Shown here piece after piece: positions 45,435-54,594 of a stretch of 64,000 bases of DNA. Position numbers and translations under genes: made by a program. The notes under the pieces were generated by a model. That model worked only from the letters and a program-made list of their open reading frames with translations. It did not search any database and was not told the origin of the DNA. The DNA lies in NCBI RefSeq assembly GCF_026342355.1, contig NZ_JAPEMV010000001.1:62001-126000 (forward strand). Direction: 5' to 3'. The DNA comes from Streptomyces sp. NBC_00249. Its GTDB lineage: Bacteria > Actinomycetota > Actinomycetes > Streptomycetales > Streptomycetaceae. Each line of letters starts with the position of its first letter. Positions within the stretch are counted from its first letter, which is position 1.

Positions 45435-47225
45435 ATGCCTCCCACCACCCGCAATGCGCCAGAGCCAGGGACGCCCCAACAGCCGAAACCCCGCCGTCGA
45501 CGCGGTCTGGCGGCGCTGCTCACCGGCATCCTGATGGCTGCCGCCCTGCCCCTGGCCGCCGGGGCGCCGCAGGCCCGGGCCGCCGTCGCTGTCGACGAAT
45601 ACCCCGTGCCCACCCCCAGCACCCCGGTCGGCATCACCACCGGCCCGGACGGCAACCTGTGGTTCACCGAGGCGGTCGGCAACAAGATCGGCCGGATGAG
45701 CCCGGCGGGCACCCTCATCGCCGAGTACCCCCTGCCCGGCGAGTTCAGCACCCCGCACGACATCACCACCGGCCCGGACGGGAACGTCTGGTTCACCATG
45801 CAGCACTTCGACTCCCGGGTCGGGAAGATCGACACGAACGGCACGGTCACCGAGTACCCCCTCCCCGAGCAGTTCGTCGAGCCCACCGGCATCACCGTCG
45901 GCCCGGACGGGGCCATGTGGTTCACCGAGCAGAACGCCCACCGGATCGCCCGCATCACCACCACCGGCGCCCTCACCGAGTACCCGCTGCCGACCGGCTC
46001 CGGCCAGCCGTCCTACATCACCACCGGGCCGGACGGGAACCTCTGGTTCACCGAGATCGGCGACAACCTCATCGGCCGCATGACCCCGTCCGGCGTCGTC
46101 ACCGAGTTCCCGGTACCCGGCGGCGGCGGCCCGACCGACATCACCACCGGCCCCGACGGGAACCTCTGGTTCACCGTGTTCGGCGGCAACCGGATCGGCC
46201 GGATCACCCCGTCCGGCGTGATCACCCAGTACGCCGTACCGGAGAACGGCCTCGCGCCCCAGCCCCAGGACATCGTCGCCGGACCGGACGACAGCCTGTG
46301 GTTCACCGAACGCAACAGCGGGCAGATCGGGCGGATCAGTACGTCCGGCGTCATCGCCATGTTCCCCCTGCCCTCCTCGGAGCGCGGCCCCTGGGGCATC
46401 ACCAAGGGCCCGGACGACGACATCTGGTTCGCCGAGACCGCCAGCTTCATCGGGCACCTCCACCTGACCGACGCCGACCTGGCCGTCGCGAAGTCCGACA
46501 CGGGCTCCGACCCCGTCGTGGTGGGCCAGAACGTGACGTACACGCTCACCGCGACGAACCACGGCCCGCAGACGGCCGAGGGGGTCGTCCTCCAGGACAC
46601 GCTCCCGGCCGGACTGCAGTTCATCTCGGCGTCCCCCGGGTGCACCGCGTCCGGCACCACCCCGGACGTCGTCACCTGCGGCATCGGCACCCTCACCGCC
46701 GAAGCGAGCGCCGCGCGGACCATCACCGCGACGGCCACGTCCGAGGACATCGCCGTCGACACGGCGGGCGTGGCCGGCGCGGTCTCCGACCCGGACCCGA
46801 CCAACGACACCGCGACGGAGACCACCACCGTCGACGCGGTCACCTGCTTCGGCGAACAGCCCACCATCACCGGCACCCCCGGCGACGACCAGATCAACGG
46901 CACACCGGCACGCGATGTCATCCTCGCCCGCGGCGGCAACGACACCGTCAACAGCGGCGCGGGCGACGACCTCGTATGCGGCGGCCCCGGGGCGGACTCG
47001 ATCACCGGCGGCCCCGGCAACGACCGCGTCGCGGGCGGCACGGGCGACGACACCCTCCACGGCTCCCCGGGCAATGACACCGTGACCGGCGGCCCCGGCG
47101 ACGACTCCCTGTTCGGCGACGTCGGCAACGACGACCTCGACGGCGGCCCGGGCACGAACCTCAACAACGGCGGCCCCGGCACCGACGTCTGCACCAACCC
47201 CGGAACGGGCCCGGGCTGCCCGTGA
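45435..47225 (+). CDS. Secreted Vgb-type beta-propeller with DUF11 and RTX-like repeats
   Basis: A 596 aa exported protein. ATG 45435 is followed by a basic region and signal peptide (GLAALLTGILMAAALPLAAG, ending ARAA). Residues about 52-350 are seven propeller blades, each with GPDGNLWFTE and an IGR-type end, closely resembling virginiamycin B lyase (Vgb). About 355-475 is a DUF11-type domain (DLAVAKSDTGSDPVVVGQNV). The C-terminus, about 485-590, contains RTX-like Ca-binding nonapeptides (GTPGDDQINGTP, GGPGNDRVAGGTGDD). No Vgb catalytic histidine was identified by eye. Streptogramin-degrading, carbohydrate-binding or adhesion roles are all possible. Confidence 0.88.
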   Translation: MPPTTRNAPEPGTPQQPKPRRRRGLAALLTGILMAAALPLAAGAPQARAAVAVDEYPVPTPSTPVGITTGPDGNLWFTEAVGNKIGRMSPAGTLIAEYPLPGEFSTPHDITTGPDGNVWFTMQHFDSRVGKIDTNGTVTEYPLPEQFVEPTGITVGPDGAMWFTEQNAHRIARITTTGALTEYPLPTGSGQPSYITTGPDGNLWFTEIGDNLIGRMTPSGVVTEFPVPGGGGPTDITTGPDGNLWFTVFGGNRIGRITPSGVITQYAVPENGLAPQPQDIVAGPDDSLWFTERNSGQIGRISTSGVIAMFPLPSSERGPWGITKGPDDDIWFAETASFIGHLHLTDADLAVAKSDTGSDPVVVGQNVTYTLTATNHGPQTAEGVVLQDTLPAGLQFISASPGCTASGTTPDVVTCGIGTLTAEASAARTITATATSEDIAVDTAGVAGAVSDPDPTNDTATETTTVDAVTCFGEQPTITGTPGDDQINGTPARDVILARGGNDTVNSGAGDDLVCGGPGADSITGGPGNDRVAGGTGDDTLHGSPGNDTVTGGPGDDSLFGDVGNDDLDGGPGTNLNNGGPGTDVCTNPGTGPGCP

Positions 47226-47236
47226 CCTGATCCGGA

Positions 47237-47278
47237 CGGGGTGCTCCCGACACCGGGACCCGGCCCGGGAGCACCCCG
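47237..47278. terminator. Perfect 13 bp hairpin after the propeller gene
   Basis: CGGGGTGCTCCCG (47237-47249) pairs with its exact complement at 47266-47278 across a 16-base loop, 11 bases after the stop. Confidence 0.75.
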
Positions 47279-47460
47279 CCCGCCCCGGTCAGCCCGGCCG
47301 GCCCATCGCGGCCAGGTCCTCGCGGTCACCGGCCCGACGCCGGCCCCCGCCCTGCGGGCGTCGATGCGTTATTGATGATCACGCCGTACGAAACGACGTC
47401 TTCGGCGGGTCGTAACTGGTCAGGGGCAGTCCCGCAGTGCCGTAGGGTGGGGTTCACCGA

Positions 47461-47534
47461 CGCGGGGTGGAGCAGTTCGGTAGCTCGCTGGGCTCATAAT
47501 CCAGAGGTCGCAGGTTCAAATCCTGTCCCCGCTA
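47461..47534 (+). tRNA. tRNA-fMet (CAT)
   Basis: A 74-base initiator tRNA gene. It folds to a 7 bp acceptor stem with the first pair unpaired (C1 against T72), the hallmark of initiators. The anticodon is CAT in CTCATAA, the T-loop is GTTCAAA, and CCA is not encoded. The anticodon stem is CTGGG/TCCAG, so one of the three G-C pairs that initiators usually carry is a G-T wobble. A perfect terminator follows. Confidence 0.95.
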
Positions 47535-47540
47535 CTGACT

Positions 47541-47576
47541 AGAAGGGCCCGGATCCGCAAGGATCCGGGCCCTTCT
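47541..47576. terminator. Perfect 16 bp hairpin with GCAA tetraloop after the tRNA
   Basis: AGAAGGGCCCGGATCC (47541-47556) and its complement (47561-47576) flank a GCAA loop, starting 6 bases after the tRNA end. A typical strong intrinsic terminator except that it lacks a U-run. Confidence 0.9.
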
Positions 47577-47825
47577 GTCGTACCCCGGTGCTTCAGGCGA
47601 GGCGGCGAGGCGGGCGCAACAGCGAGGCCGCCCCGCGCAGCCGTATCCAGTCGGGGAGGTCCGCCACAGGGCCGCAGCCCCCTTTCGCGACTGCCGGAGG
47701 GCCTGGACGCCTCTGGGGGCGCCGTAGACGTAGATCTTGCCGTCGCGGGCTGTCTCGACCTGGCAGGTGCTGAAGCCGGTTGCGCGGGGCGACCCCGCGG
47801 GCGTATGTGGTGGCCGCCCACCTCG

Positions 47826-48176
47826 TCAGCGACGGCATCCGGCGCACCGCAGAAGTACAACGCCACGGTCCGGCGCTGGGGCCGGCGGACCGGGTAGTGG
47901 TCGCGCTGGCCCGGATCCGCTGGAGGTAGCCCTACGGTGGTCCCGTCGCGCGGGGGCCAGGCGTCCGCGGTAAGCAGGGTGAGGTTCTCCTCGGGGTATC
48001 AGGGCTCGACCACGCCGCGGCGCGGGGCCGGCCCGGGGTGAGGAGCGAGAGAAGCGGCCGCAGCCGTCGTCGTTGCCTTCCAGCAGCACAGGATCGCCTG
48101 CGAGCAGGCTATCGCCGCCTTCCCCGCTGACCCCATTGATCCCCAGCCGTCGGGAACATCGCAGATGACAGCTGGT
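47826..48176 (-). pseudogene. Ruined copy of the DGHHK-type gene
   Basis: Homologous by eye to the intact gene at 55692-56456. VICDVPDGWG matches VVCEVPDGLG; after a frameshift SLLAGDPVLLEGND matches SLLALAGDPVLLEGND; after a large internal deletion comes YPEENLTLLTADAWPPR, matching YPEEDFALLTTDHWPPR. The Trp before YPEE is a TGA stop (47999-48001). An unrelated-looking piece (QVETARDGKIYVYGAPRGVQ, about 47690-47765) lies further along and is not identified. Confidence 0.7.
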
Positions 48177-48218
48177 TTGATGGCCGTCTGTCATCTGCCA
48201 GAGGGAGAGGACCCAGCG

Positions 48219-48581
48219 ATGGCTGCGGTGGGGGAATGGGCGTTCGGGCTGGTCAACTGCATCCTGTACCAAGCGATGTACCGGGAGGCCGGCGCGGCGC
48301 TCGATGAGGAGCTGGTGCGCCGGTACGCGGTGGCCATGCAGGTCGAACCGCTCTACGACCGGCCGATGGCCGAGCAGGTGGCGGCGCTGCGGGCGGTGCT
48401 GGCCACGGACACACCGCTGGCGAGCGCATTCGACCCGTACGAAGGACAAGAGCCCTTCGGTGAAGCCGAGTTCCGCGACTTCCTGTCCCGGCTGGCCGAC
48501 GAGCTCGAATCCCACGGCCCCTGGCCGCTCGCCGTGAAGCGCCGCGATGGCTGGCTGCGTCAGCTCTTCTCCCGTCGGTGA
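48219..48581 (+). CDS. Hypothetical protein
   Basis: Family not recognised. A 120 aa soluble helical protein; ATG 48219 chosen because GGGAGAGG lies about 8 bases upstream, whereas the longer start at 48165 has none. Features are AFGLVNCILYQAMYREAGAA, AEQVAALRAVLATDTPLASA and a basic tail (VKRRDGWLRQLFSRR). No cysteine pair or membrane segment. It lies between two broken genes. Confidence 0.55.
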   Translation: MAAVGEWAFGLVNCILYQAMYREAGAALDEELVRRYAVAMQVEPLYDRPMAEQVAALRAVLATDTPLASAFDPYEGQEPFGEAEFRDFLSRLADELESHGPWPLAVKRRDGWLRQLFSRR

Positions 48582-48998
48582 GCCCCGCCCTCGGCACCGT
48601 GGTCGTCGTCCTCCTCGGCCGCGTGCGCGAGGCCGAGCCACCGCTGGAGCACCGGATCCGGACCCGCCTCCGCGAGCCCCTGCCCCACCCCGTTGCCCGG
48701 TCCGCGCCCGCAGGGTTGCCTCCCGGCGCATGCGGATCGTGATCGCAAGCAAGGCGGCCCCGTGTCTCGCCGTTGCGATCTGCTCCGCTGGGAACGCTGC
48801 GAAGCGAGCGGGATTCTGCGGTGAGTGGAGCGGCGGATTCCCTGGCCGGGCAGTAGGACAGGAGCTTCAGCATTTTCCCGCCACCGGCGATTCGTTGCTC
48901 GCGGACTCGTTGGACTCGACTCACCGTCCACAAAGCCGTCCACGAAACCGTGGGCATACTGCTGCTCGCGACTCGAATGACGACACGTGAGGTGACCC
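48582..48998. other. Region without a recognised gene
   Basis: No intact gene found. It separates two hypothetical genes in the decay zone. Confidence 0.4.
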
Positions 48999-49496
48999 TT
49001 GAGAAGGCTGCTGGATAGCTTCGAGACCGCGGTTTCTCCGAGCTATCGCATATTCGGGCTGGTCGATACGAGCGTCGATACCTACTCGCCGCACGCGGAT
49101 CGCACGAAATGGCTCCTTTCCGCCCCCGGCATGGTGTATCTGCAAGTGCCGCCCCAGGTGCTTCGGGCGTCGGTCCGTCTGGAGAGCTGGTCAACCGCTC
49201 CTCCGGCAAGCGATGCCTCGTGGTCCGGCGCGGAGGACGTGGAAGTGGAGCTTCCCGAGGGTGAGCTCGCGCTGGAAACCATCGACGGCGGGCAGCAGGA
49301 AATCCCCCTGGTCCTTCCCTCGTCCGGTCTGTACAGGATGCGATGGCAGTGGATATTCAACCGTGAGCGCGGGCGGTTCACCTCTCCCTTGGCGGGGATC
49401 CGGGAACCGCTGCCCATGCCGCCGGGTCTCGAAGAGAAGGTGAGCGGTACGGATCAGTACTGCCTCATCCAGATCTGGCGCACGGCCGCCGGCTGA
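48999..49496 (+). CDS. Hypothetical protein with TTG start
   Basis: Family not recognised. A 165 aa soluble protein with beta-rich composition (VDTSVDTYSPHADRTKWLLS, DVEVELPEGELALETIDGGQ, GLYRMRWQWIFN, DQYCLIQIWRTAAG). TTG 48999 is supported by GAGGTG about 6 bases upstream and no other start is near. No signal peptide. Its codon usage and composition look normal for the neighbourhood, so it is probably real. Confidence 0.6.
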   Translation: MRRLLDSFETAVSPSYRIFGLVDTSVDTYSPHADRTKWLLSAPGMVYLQVPPQVLRASVRLESWSTAPPASDASWSGAEDVEVELPEGELALETIDGGQQEIPLVLPSSGLYRMRWQWIFNRERGRFTSPLAGIREPLPMPPGLEEKVSGTDQYCLIQIWRTAAG

Positions 49497-49671
49497 CGCT
49501 CCAGCCGTTTCGCACCTCCTCACACGGCTCCGCTCCACCGGTGTCGACCCGCCGGCGCGACTGGTCCGGTCGGGCGGGCCGTCTCTCGTCGTGGGTTGGT
49601 CCGATCGGTCGGATCTGCCGGTGAGTCGCGCCGGGACGCTCCGGGCGGCCCTTGAGCCGAGGCCCGTCAAC

Positions 49672-49932
49672 CCCGGCGGCTTCTGTACCCTCACCCGGGC
49701 GGCGGTGCCGGGGAACAGCGGCGGAGCGGAGGAGTGCGTCGTGACCTACACCCTCCCGGACGGCCAGCTCACCGTGCAGGGGATGTACTTCGGCATCCTC
49801 AACCCGGGCCCTCGCCCCCCGTTCGACAACGCGATCACCGGTGGCACCGGGAAATACGACCGGGCTCGTGGCTCGGTCCACGCCGAGACGGTCGAGGCGG
49901 GCAGGCGCTTCACGATCGACCTCTACCTCTGA
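49672..49932 (+). pseudogene. 3' fragment of an allene-oxide-cyclase-like barrel gene
   Basis: The last 87 residues read GGFCTLTRAA, then VVTYTLPDGQLTVQGMYFG and the conserved ITGGTGKYDRARGS, the C-terminal half of small secreted allene-oxide-cyclase/dirigent-like proteins in Streptomyces. The signal peptide and first strands are missing, and no start codon with ribosome site precedes it. The family is recalled, not searched. Confidence 0.55.
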
Positions 49933-50044
49933 CCGACCCTGCCCCCGCCCGGTGAGAAGGCCGGCCCGTCCACGGCACGGCCCACCAGCTCGACCCCCCA
50001 CTGGCGACGCCGCCGGCGAGAGACGTGCCGAGGTCGCCGCCCGC

Positions 50045-50081
50045 CTGCTGCTCGTGCCGGTTCAGCCGGCACGAGCAGCAG
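50045..50081. terminator. Perfect 16 bp hairpin between convergent genes
   Basis: CTGCTGCTCGTGCCGG (50045-50060), a 5-base loop and the exact complement (50066-50081). It lies 17 bases beyond the RidA stop and could terminate it and also any transcript from the left. Confidence 0.8.
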
Positions 50082-50097
50082 AGGTGGCGAGGTCGCA

Positions 50098-50499
50098 TCA
50101 CGCGACGGCGGTGCCCTCCAGCTCGACCATCTGGCCGGGGATCGCCAGCCGCGTCACCCCGAGCATCGTGGAGGTCGGCGCCACCCCGGCAGCGCCCAAG
50201 CGCGCCGCCAGCACGCCGTAGTGCTGGAAGAGCAGATCGACGTCGGTCGTGTAGACGTTGAGCCGGACGAGGTTCGCGAGAGACATGCCCGCCTCGCCGA
50301 GCACGGCCTCCACGTTGTCGATGCTCAGCGCCAACTGCGCCGCCATGTCACCGTCGTGCTGGGGCTTGCCCTCGCCGCTCATCGCGGTCTGCCCCGAGAT
50401 GTACAGGGTCCGAGTGTGCCCGGAGACGACCTCACCCTGGTTGAACCCCAACTCCTCCGACCACGTCACCGGGTTGACCGCCGTTCGTTCCACTGCCAC
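50098..50499 (-). CDS. RidA/YjgF-family enamine/imine deaminase-like protein
   Basis: A 133 aa RidA-type trimer subunit. The usual fold motifs are VVSGHTRTLYISGQTAM, DMAAQLALSIDNVEAVLGEA, LVRLNVYTTDVDLL and APTSTMLGVTRLAIPGQMVE. The Arg of the active subfamily (V-R-L) is present. GTG 50499 is preferred for GGAG 5 bases upstream; a start at 50538 is possible. It is divergent from a WYL regulator and probably under its control. It may remove reactive enamine or imine metabolites. Confidence 0.88.
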   Translation of the reverse strand: MAVERTAVNPVTWSEELGFNQGEVVSGHTRTLYISGQTAMSGEGKPQHDGDMAAQLALSIDNVEAVLGEAGMSLANLVRLNVYTTDVDLLFQHYGVLAARLGAAGVAPTSTMLGVTRLAIPGQMVELEGTAVA

Positions 50500-50636
50500 T
50501 TCAGCTCCATTCGATCCATGGGGAGTACGGACGTCCATCGGCTCGGCTGCTCGGAAGCCGCCGGCTTCGACGTCGTGGAACGAGCCTCGCAGGAAATCAC
50601 GACATCCTTAGTCATGTATTCCGATAGAGTTCCCGC

Positions 50637-51611
50637 ATGCGCGCAGACCGGTTGGTCTCGCTGGTGCTGCTGCTACGTCAGCGCGGTCGGTTGACCGCGG
50701 ACACGCTGGCCCGCGAGCTGGAGGTATCCACCCGCACCGTGCTGCGCGACATCGAGGCGCTGTCCACGGCCGGTGTCCCGGTGTACGCCGAACGCGGCCG
50801 GCACGGCGGCTTCGCGTTGTCGCCCGGCTTCCGGACCGAGCTCACCGGTCTGAACCACGACGAAGCCCTTGCCTTGCTGACCGCCGGATCGACGCGCGGC
50901 GAGCAGGCGTTCGGCCTCGGCTCGGCGCTCGCTTCGGCCATGCGGAAAGTGGTCGACGCGCTGCCCGAAAGCCACCGGGCCACCGCGAGCGACGCGGCCC
51001 AGCGACTTCTCGTCGACCCGGAGGCCGACCTGCTCTCGCGCCGACTGGTCTCCGAGGAGGTACCGGGCTCCACGATGATCGAGGTCCGGCGCGCGGTGCT
51101 CGCCGGACACAAGCTGCGCATCCACTACGCGGCCACGGGCCAGGCACCGCAGTGGCGGACGGTGGACCCGATCGGCCTGGTCACCGTACGGGACCGGGGC
51201 TACTTGCTGGCCACGAGATCCGGCGAGGACCGCACCTACCGGCTGTCGCGGGTGCTGGCCGCCGAGGAACTTCCCGAAACGGCACAGCGACCGAACCAGG
51301 TCGATCTGGACCGGATCTGGCGGGAACGCTCCACGCAGTTCCTCTCCGGCGGCGACCACATCACCGTGCTGCTGCGGATGAACCCGGTGCGGCGGGAGGA
51401 ACTGCTGGACACCGCGCTGGCCGTCCGCGCAGAAGAACCCGACGCGGACGGATGGCTTCGGCTGGAGGTGACCTTCCAGGATTCACGACACGCGGAATGG
51501 GCGCTGTGGCAGCTCAGCACGGATGCGGAAGCCCTGGCCCCGCAGTCGTTGCGCACCTCCCTGCGCAACCGCGCCGCCGCGATCGTCACCTGCTACGGCG
51601 AGCCGTCCTGA
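50637..51611 (+). CDS. WYL-domain transcriptional regulator (YafY-like)
   Basis: A 324 aa regulator. The N-terminal DeoR-like helix-turn-helix spans about 1-60 (RLVSLVLLLRQRGRLTADTL, VSTRTVLRDIEALS). The WYL domain is about 135-215 (LRIHYAATGQAPQWRTVDPI, GYLLATRSGEDRTYRLSRVL) and a C-terminal WCX part follows. The WYL signature residues appear as GYLLATR. It is divergent from the RidA gene with 137 bp between. The transcript looks leaderless: TAGAGT at 50625-50630 lies six bases before ATG. It probably represses the RidA gene and itself. Confidence 0.9.
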   Translation: MRADRLVSLVLLLRQRGRLTADTLARELEVSTRTVLRDIEALSTAGVPVYAERGRHGGFALSPGFRTELTGLNHDEALALLTAGSTRGEQAFGLGSALASAMRKVVDALPESHRATASDAAQRLLVDPEADLLSRRLVSEEVPGSTMIEVRRAVLAGHKLRIHYAATGQAPQWRTVDPIGLVTVRDRGYLLATRSGEDRTYRLSRVLAAEELPETAQRPNQVDLDRIWRERSTQFLSGGDHITVLLRMNPVRREELLDTALAVRAEEPDADGWLRLEVTFQDSRHAEWALWQLSTDAEALAPQSLRTSLRNRAAAIVTCYGEPS

Positions 51612-51759
51612 GCGTTGTCGCCTGCTGGCCGAAGACCCCTGCGCCCGCCTCGGCTGGCTGACGCGGGGGCGGCGGTTGCGCCGACGTACGTCCAGGCGGT
51701 GGACCGAGCGCGCGAGGTGGCCCCAGCAGATCGAGGGGGTACACCACCTGACGGCAGGA

Positions 51760-53120
51760 TCAGGGCAGGGGCAGATGGAAGACGTCGTCCTGGATGTTGG
51801 TGATCTGCGTGTTGCGCTTGATCACGTCCGACATTTTCGTGCTCTTGATCGCGGTGACCTCGGCGGGCGTGAGGGCCGGGTCGTTCTCGAACCAGAGGCG
51901 GTCGCCGGCCCGGGTGCGGGTGAGTTGCTCGGTGATGACGGCGGTGAGGAGCGGGCCGAACGCCGTGCCCGTGATGTGGGGTTCGGCCAGCCCGCCGATC
52001 AACGGGTCGAGCAGGCGGATGTCGCCGTACGCGGCGGTCAGCTTCGCCCGGACTCCCGGGTCCGGTGTGAGCTCGGCGAACGTGGCGCGCGGGGGCAGGC
52101 CGTACGCCTTGCGGCACTGGTTGTAGTCCGGGATGCCGTGGTCCCGGGCGCGCTGGATGTCGATGGCCACCAGGTCCAGCGGCGGCGCCCCGGGGAGCCG
52201 GATGCTGCGCATCGCCTCGATCACCGAGACGTCGACCTCCTGCATGATCTGGGACGCGAAGCCCTTGAACACCGGGCCGATGCCGTACTGGTTGACGATC
52301 CCGATGTTGAGCAGCGCCTGGCCGTGCGGCACGGTCTGCAGGACCTGGCCGTCGTTGCCCGGACGAACAGCGAATGGATGCTCATCAGTCCGTAGCCGGT
52401 GTTGGCCCGCTCGTCGCCGGCCAGGAAGTAGCCGGCCGTCGGCCCGACCGTCTGGTTGAACAGTCCTGCCGTGTTCAGCGGGAGGGCCGGCCCGTCGACG
52501 CCGACGCCGGTTTTCAGCGTGCTCGTGTAGACGGCTACCGGCCCGAGGTTCTGGACTGCGCGCAGGGCCGCGGCCCGCCCCTCGTCCGGTCCGTACACCT
52601 GGCTGCCGTCGATGTACGCGTTGAGGCTGTCGAGCTGCTGCCGCGGGTTGCGCCGTCCGGTACCGGTGGACGGGTCGTACGCCGAGCGGGTGAGCGGGAT
52701 CTGGCTTCCCGGCGGGAACGCCGTGTCGTCGGCGGGGACGGGGATACCGATCGTCTCCAGCGGATCGGTGGCCGCGATGAGGTTGAAGCCGTGGTTGAGG
52801 AACTGCCCCCACATCCAGGTCAGGTCCGTCAGCCGCTGGGCGTTGAGGGTGTCGGTCTCCTGCCGGCAGACGATGTTGCTGACCACCCGGGCGCTCGGGC
52901 GGTCGGCGCCGGCCGGGGCGCTCACGCCGTCGGCGTACCCGATGGGGGTGCGCCGCAGGAAGGCCGAGCCGTTCGCCCCGCATGCGGGGTGCTCGATGTT
53001 GTTGCCGTATCCGCTGACGGACCGGTACACCGGCGGTTCGGGCGCCACCGCCAGGCCGCCGCCGGCCCCGACCGCTCTGTCTTCGGGCTCGACGGCTGCG
53101 CTCGCGGTGCTCGCCGTAGG
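51760..53120 (-). pseudogene. Animal-type heme peroxidase, internally deleted and frameshifted
   Basis: The first part (GYGNNIEHPACGANGSAFLR, LTWMWGQFLNHGFNLI, LNAYIDGSQVYG, GDERANTGYGLMSIHSLFVR) is the N-terminal half of a myeloperoxidase-superfamily enzyme, with the distal-His region WGQFLNH. At about 52360 the frame changes and the chain resumes at NDGQVLQTVPHGQALLNIGI, with NQYGIGPVFKGFASQIMQEV and DIQRARDHGIPDYN, the family's C-terminal part. About a hundred residues normally between them, including the proximal His, are gone, so it cannot work. The N-terminus also lacks a convincing start. It is divergent from the beta-lactamase gene. Confidence 0.8.
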
Positions 53121-53271
53121 ACCGGAGCGGGCCGTTCGTCGGCGACTTGCGCAGCCAAGCGGGGGTGCGGGCGCGCGCCGTGGGCCCGGTGCGGGGCGCG
53201 GGCTGCTAGGCAGGCTGGTGTACCGGTCGGGTCCCGCCCCGCCGCCCCAGCGCACACCAGGAGACACGTAC

Positions 53272-54468
53272 GTGCTGACCTTCGCCCGCGGACGCCGCCT
53301 GCGCACCGGACTGTCCGCCACCGCCCTCGCCGCCGCCGCGCTCGGCGGGCTGCTGCAGCCCGCGCAGGCGGCCGACGGCCCCGGTCCGGCCGATGGCGGC
53401 CCGCGCCACGACAAGAGCCTCCAGCAGCAGCTCGACCGGCTCGTCGCCCAGGACGACGGCCCGCCCGGGGTGATCGCCGTACTCACCCGGGAGGACCGTA
53501 CGCAGGTGTACACCGCCGGTGTCGGCGACACCGCGACCGGCCGCCCGCCGCGGCCCGACGACCACATGCGCATCGCCAGCATCGCCAAGGCGTTCAGCGG
53601 GGCCGTTGCCCTGCGACTCGTCGACCAGGGCCGGCTGTCCCTCGACGACACCATCGGCGAGCACCTGCCCGAGCAGCCCGCGGCCTGGCACGCGGTGACC
53701 CTGCGCCAGCTCCTGCAGCACACCAGCGGCCTGCCCGACTTCTCGGCCTCCCCCCGGTTCCTCGAGATCCTCGGCGCCGACCCGCACCACGTCTTCGACT
53801 CGCGCAGGCTCCTCGACTTCGTGGCCGGGGAGCCGCTGCTGTTCCAGCCCGGCTCCTTGTACGAGTACTCCAACTCGGACAACATCGCCGTCGCGCTCAT
53901 GGCCGAGGCCGTCACCGGCCGCCGCTACGAGGACCTCCTGCGGGACCTCGTCTACCGCCCGCTGGATCTGCGCCGCACCAGCCTGCCCGTGGGCTTCCGG
54001 CTCCCCCGGCCCTACCTGCACGGCTACGACGTCCTCCCGCCCGCCGAGCCGGAGGACATCAGTGAGGTCGTCGGCGTCTCCGGCATCTGGGCCTCCGGCG
54101 GCATCGTCTCCACCCCCACGGAGCTGGGCGCCTTCATCCGCGCCTACGGCGGACCCGCCCTGCTGTCGGAGAAGACCCGCAAGGAGCAGCTCACCTTCCG
54201 CGCCGGCGACTCCTCGGAGCCCGCCGGCCCCGGCACCAACGCCGCCGGGCTGGCGATCTTCCAGTACACCACCCGCTGCGGTGTGCTCTACGGCCACAGC
54301 GGAAACTTCCCCGGCTACACCCAGCTCGCAGCCACCACCCCCGACGGCACGCGTTCGCTGACCTTCTCCATCAACACCCAGACCAGCAAGAGCAACAAGC
54401 CCGCCCTGCTGGCCCGCCTGCGCACCGTGCAGGAGGACTTCGCCTGCGCCCTGCTCAAGGGGCACTGA
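53272..54468 (+). CDS. Serine beta-lactamase/D-Ala-D-Ala carboxypeptidase-type hydrolase
   Basis: Exported serine hydrolase of 398 aa. GTG 53272 is set by AGGAG about 9 bases upstream; a longer frame to 52612 has no such site. Signal peptide (RTGLSATALAAAALGGLLQP, ending QAA). The active-site SxxK is Ser103-Lys106 (IASIAKAF), the YxN is YSN at 199-201 and the K/H-x-G is HSG in YGHSGNFPGY near 345. This is the class C beta-lactamase/esterase EstB family (PF00144). The name in Streptomyces is usually alkaline D-peptidase or carboxypeptidase. Confidence 0.9.
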   Translation: MLTFARGRRLRTGLSATALAAAALGGLLQPAQAADGPGPADGGPRHDKSLQQQLDRLVAQDDGPPGVIAVLTREDRTQVYTAGVGDTATGRPPRPDDHMRIASIAKAFSGAVALRLVDQGRLSLDDTIGEHLPEQPAAWHAVTLRQLLQHTSGLPDFSASPRFLEILGADPHHVFDSRRLLDFVAGEPLLFQPGSLYEYSNSDNIAVALMAEAVTGRRYEDLLRDLVYRPLDLRRTSLPVGFRLPRPYLHGYDVLPPAEPEDISEVVGVSGIWASGGIVSTPTELGAFIRAYGGPALLSEKTRKEQLTFRAGDSSEPAGPGTNAAGLAIFQYTTRCGVLYGHSGNFPGYTQLAATTPDGTRSLTFSINTQTSKSNKPALLARLRTVQEDFACALLKGH

Positions 54469-54594
54469 AGGGTCCTGCCGCCGGAGTTGCGCGGGCCGAA
54501 GGACACCGTCTTCATGCCGTCCGGTTCGACGGTCAGGGGGTGAGCGGGGCGAGCACCTGGTTGTGGGTGTGCTGGTAGATCACGGAGGTCCGGG

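Noticed and set aside
47461..47534. tRNA-fMet as an integration site of an ICE or prophage
   Set aside because: No integrase gene, no repeated tRNA 3' end and no phage or conjugation genes in view.
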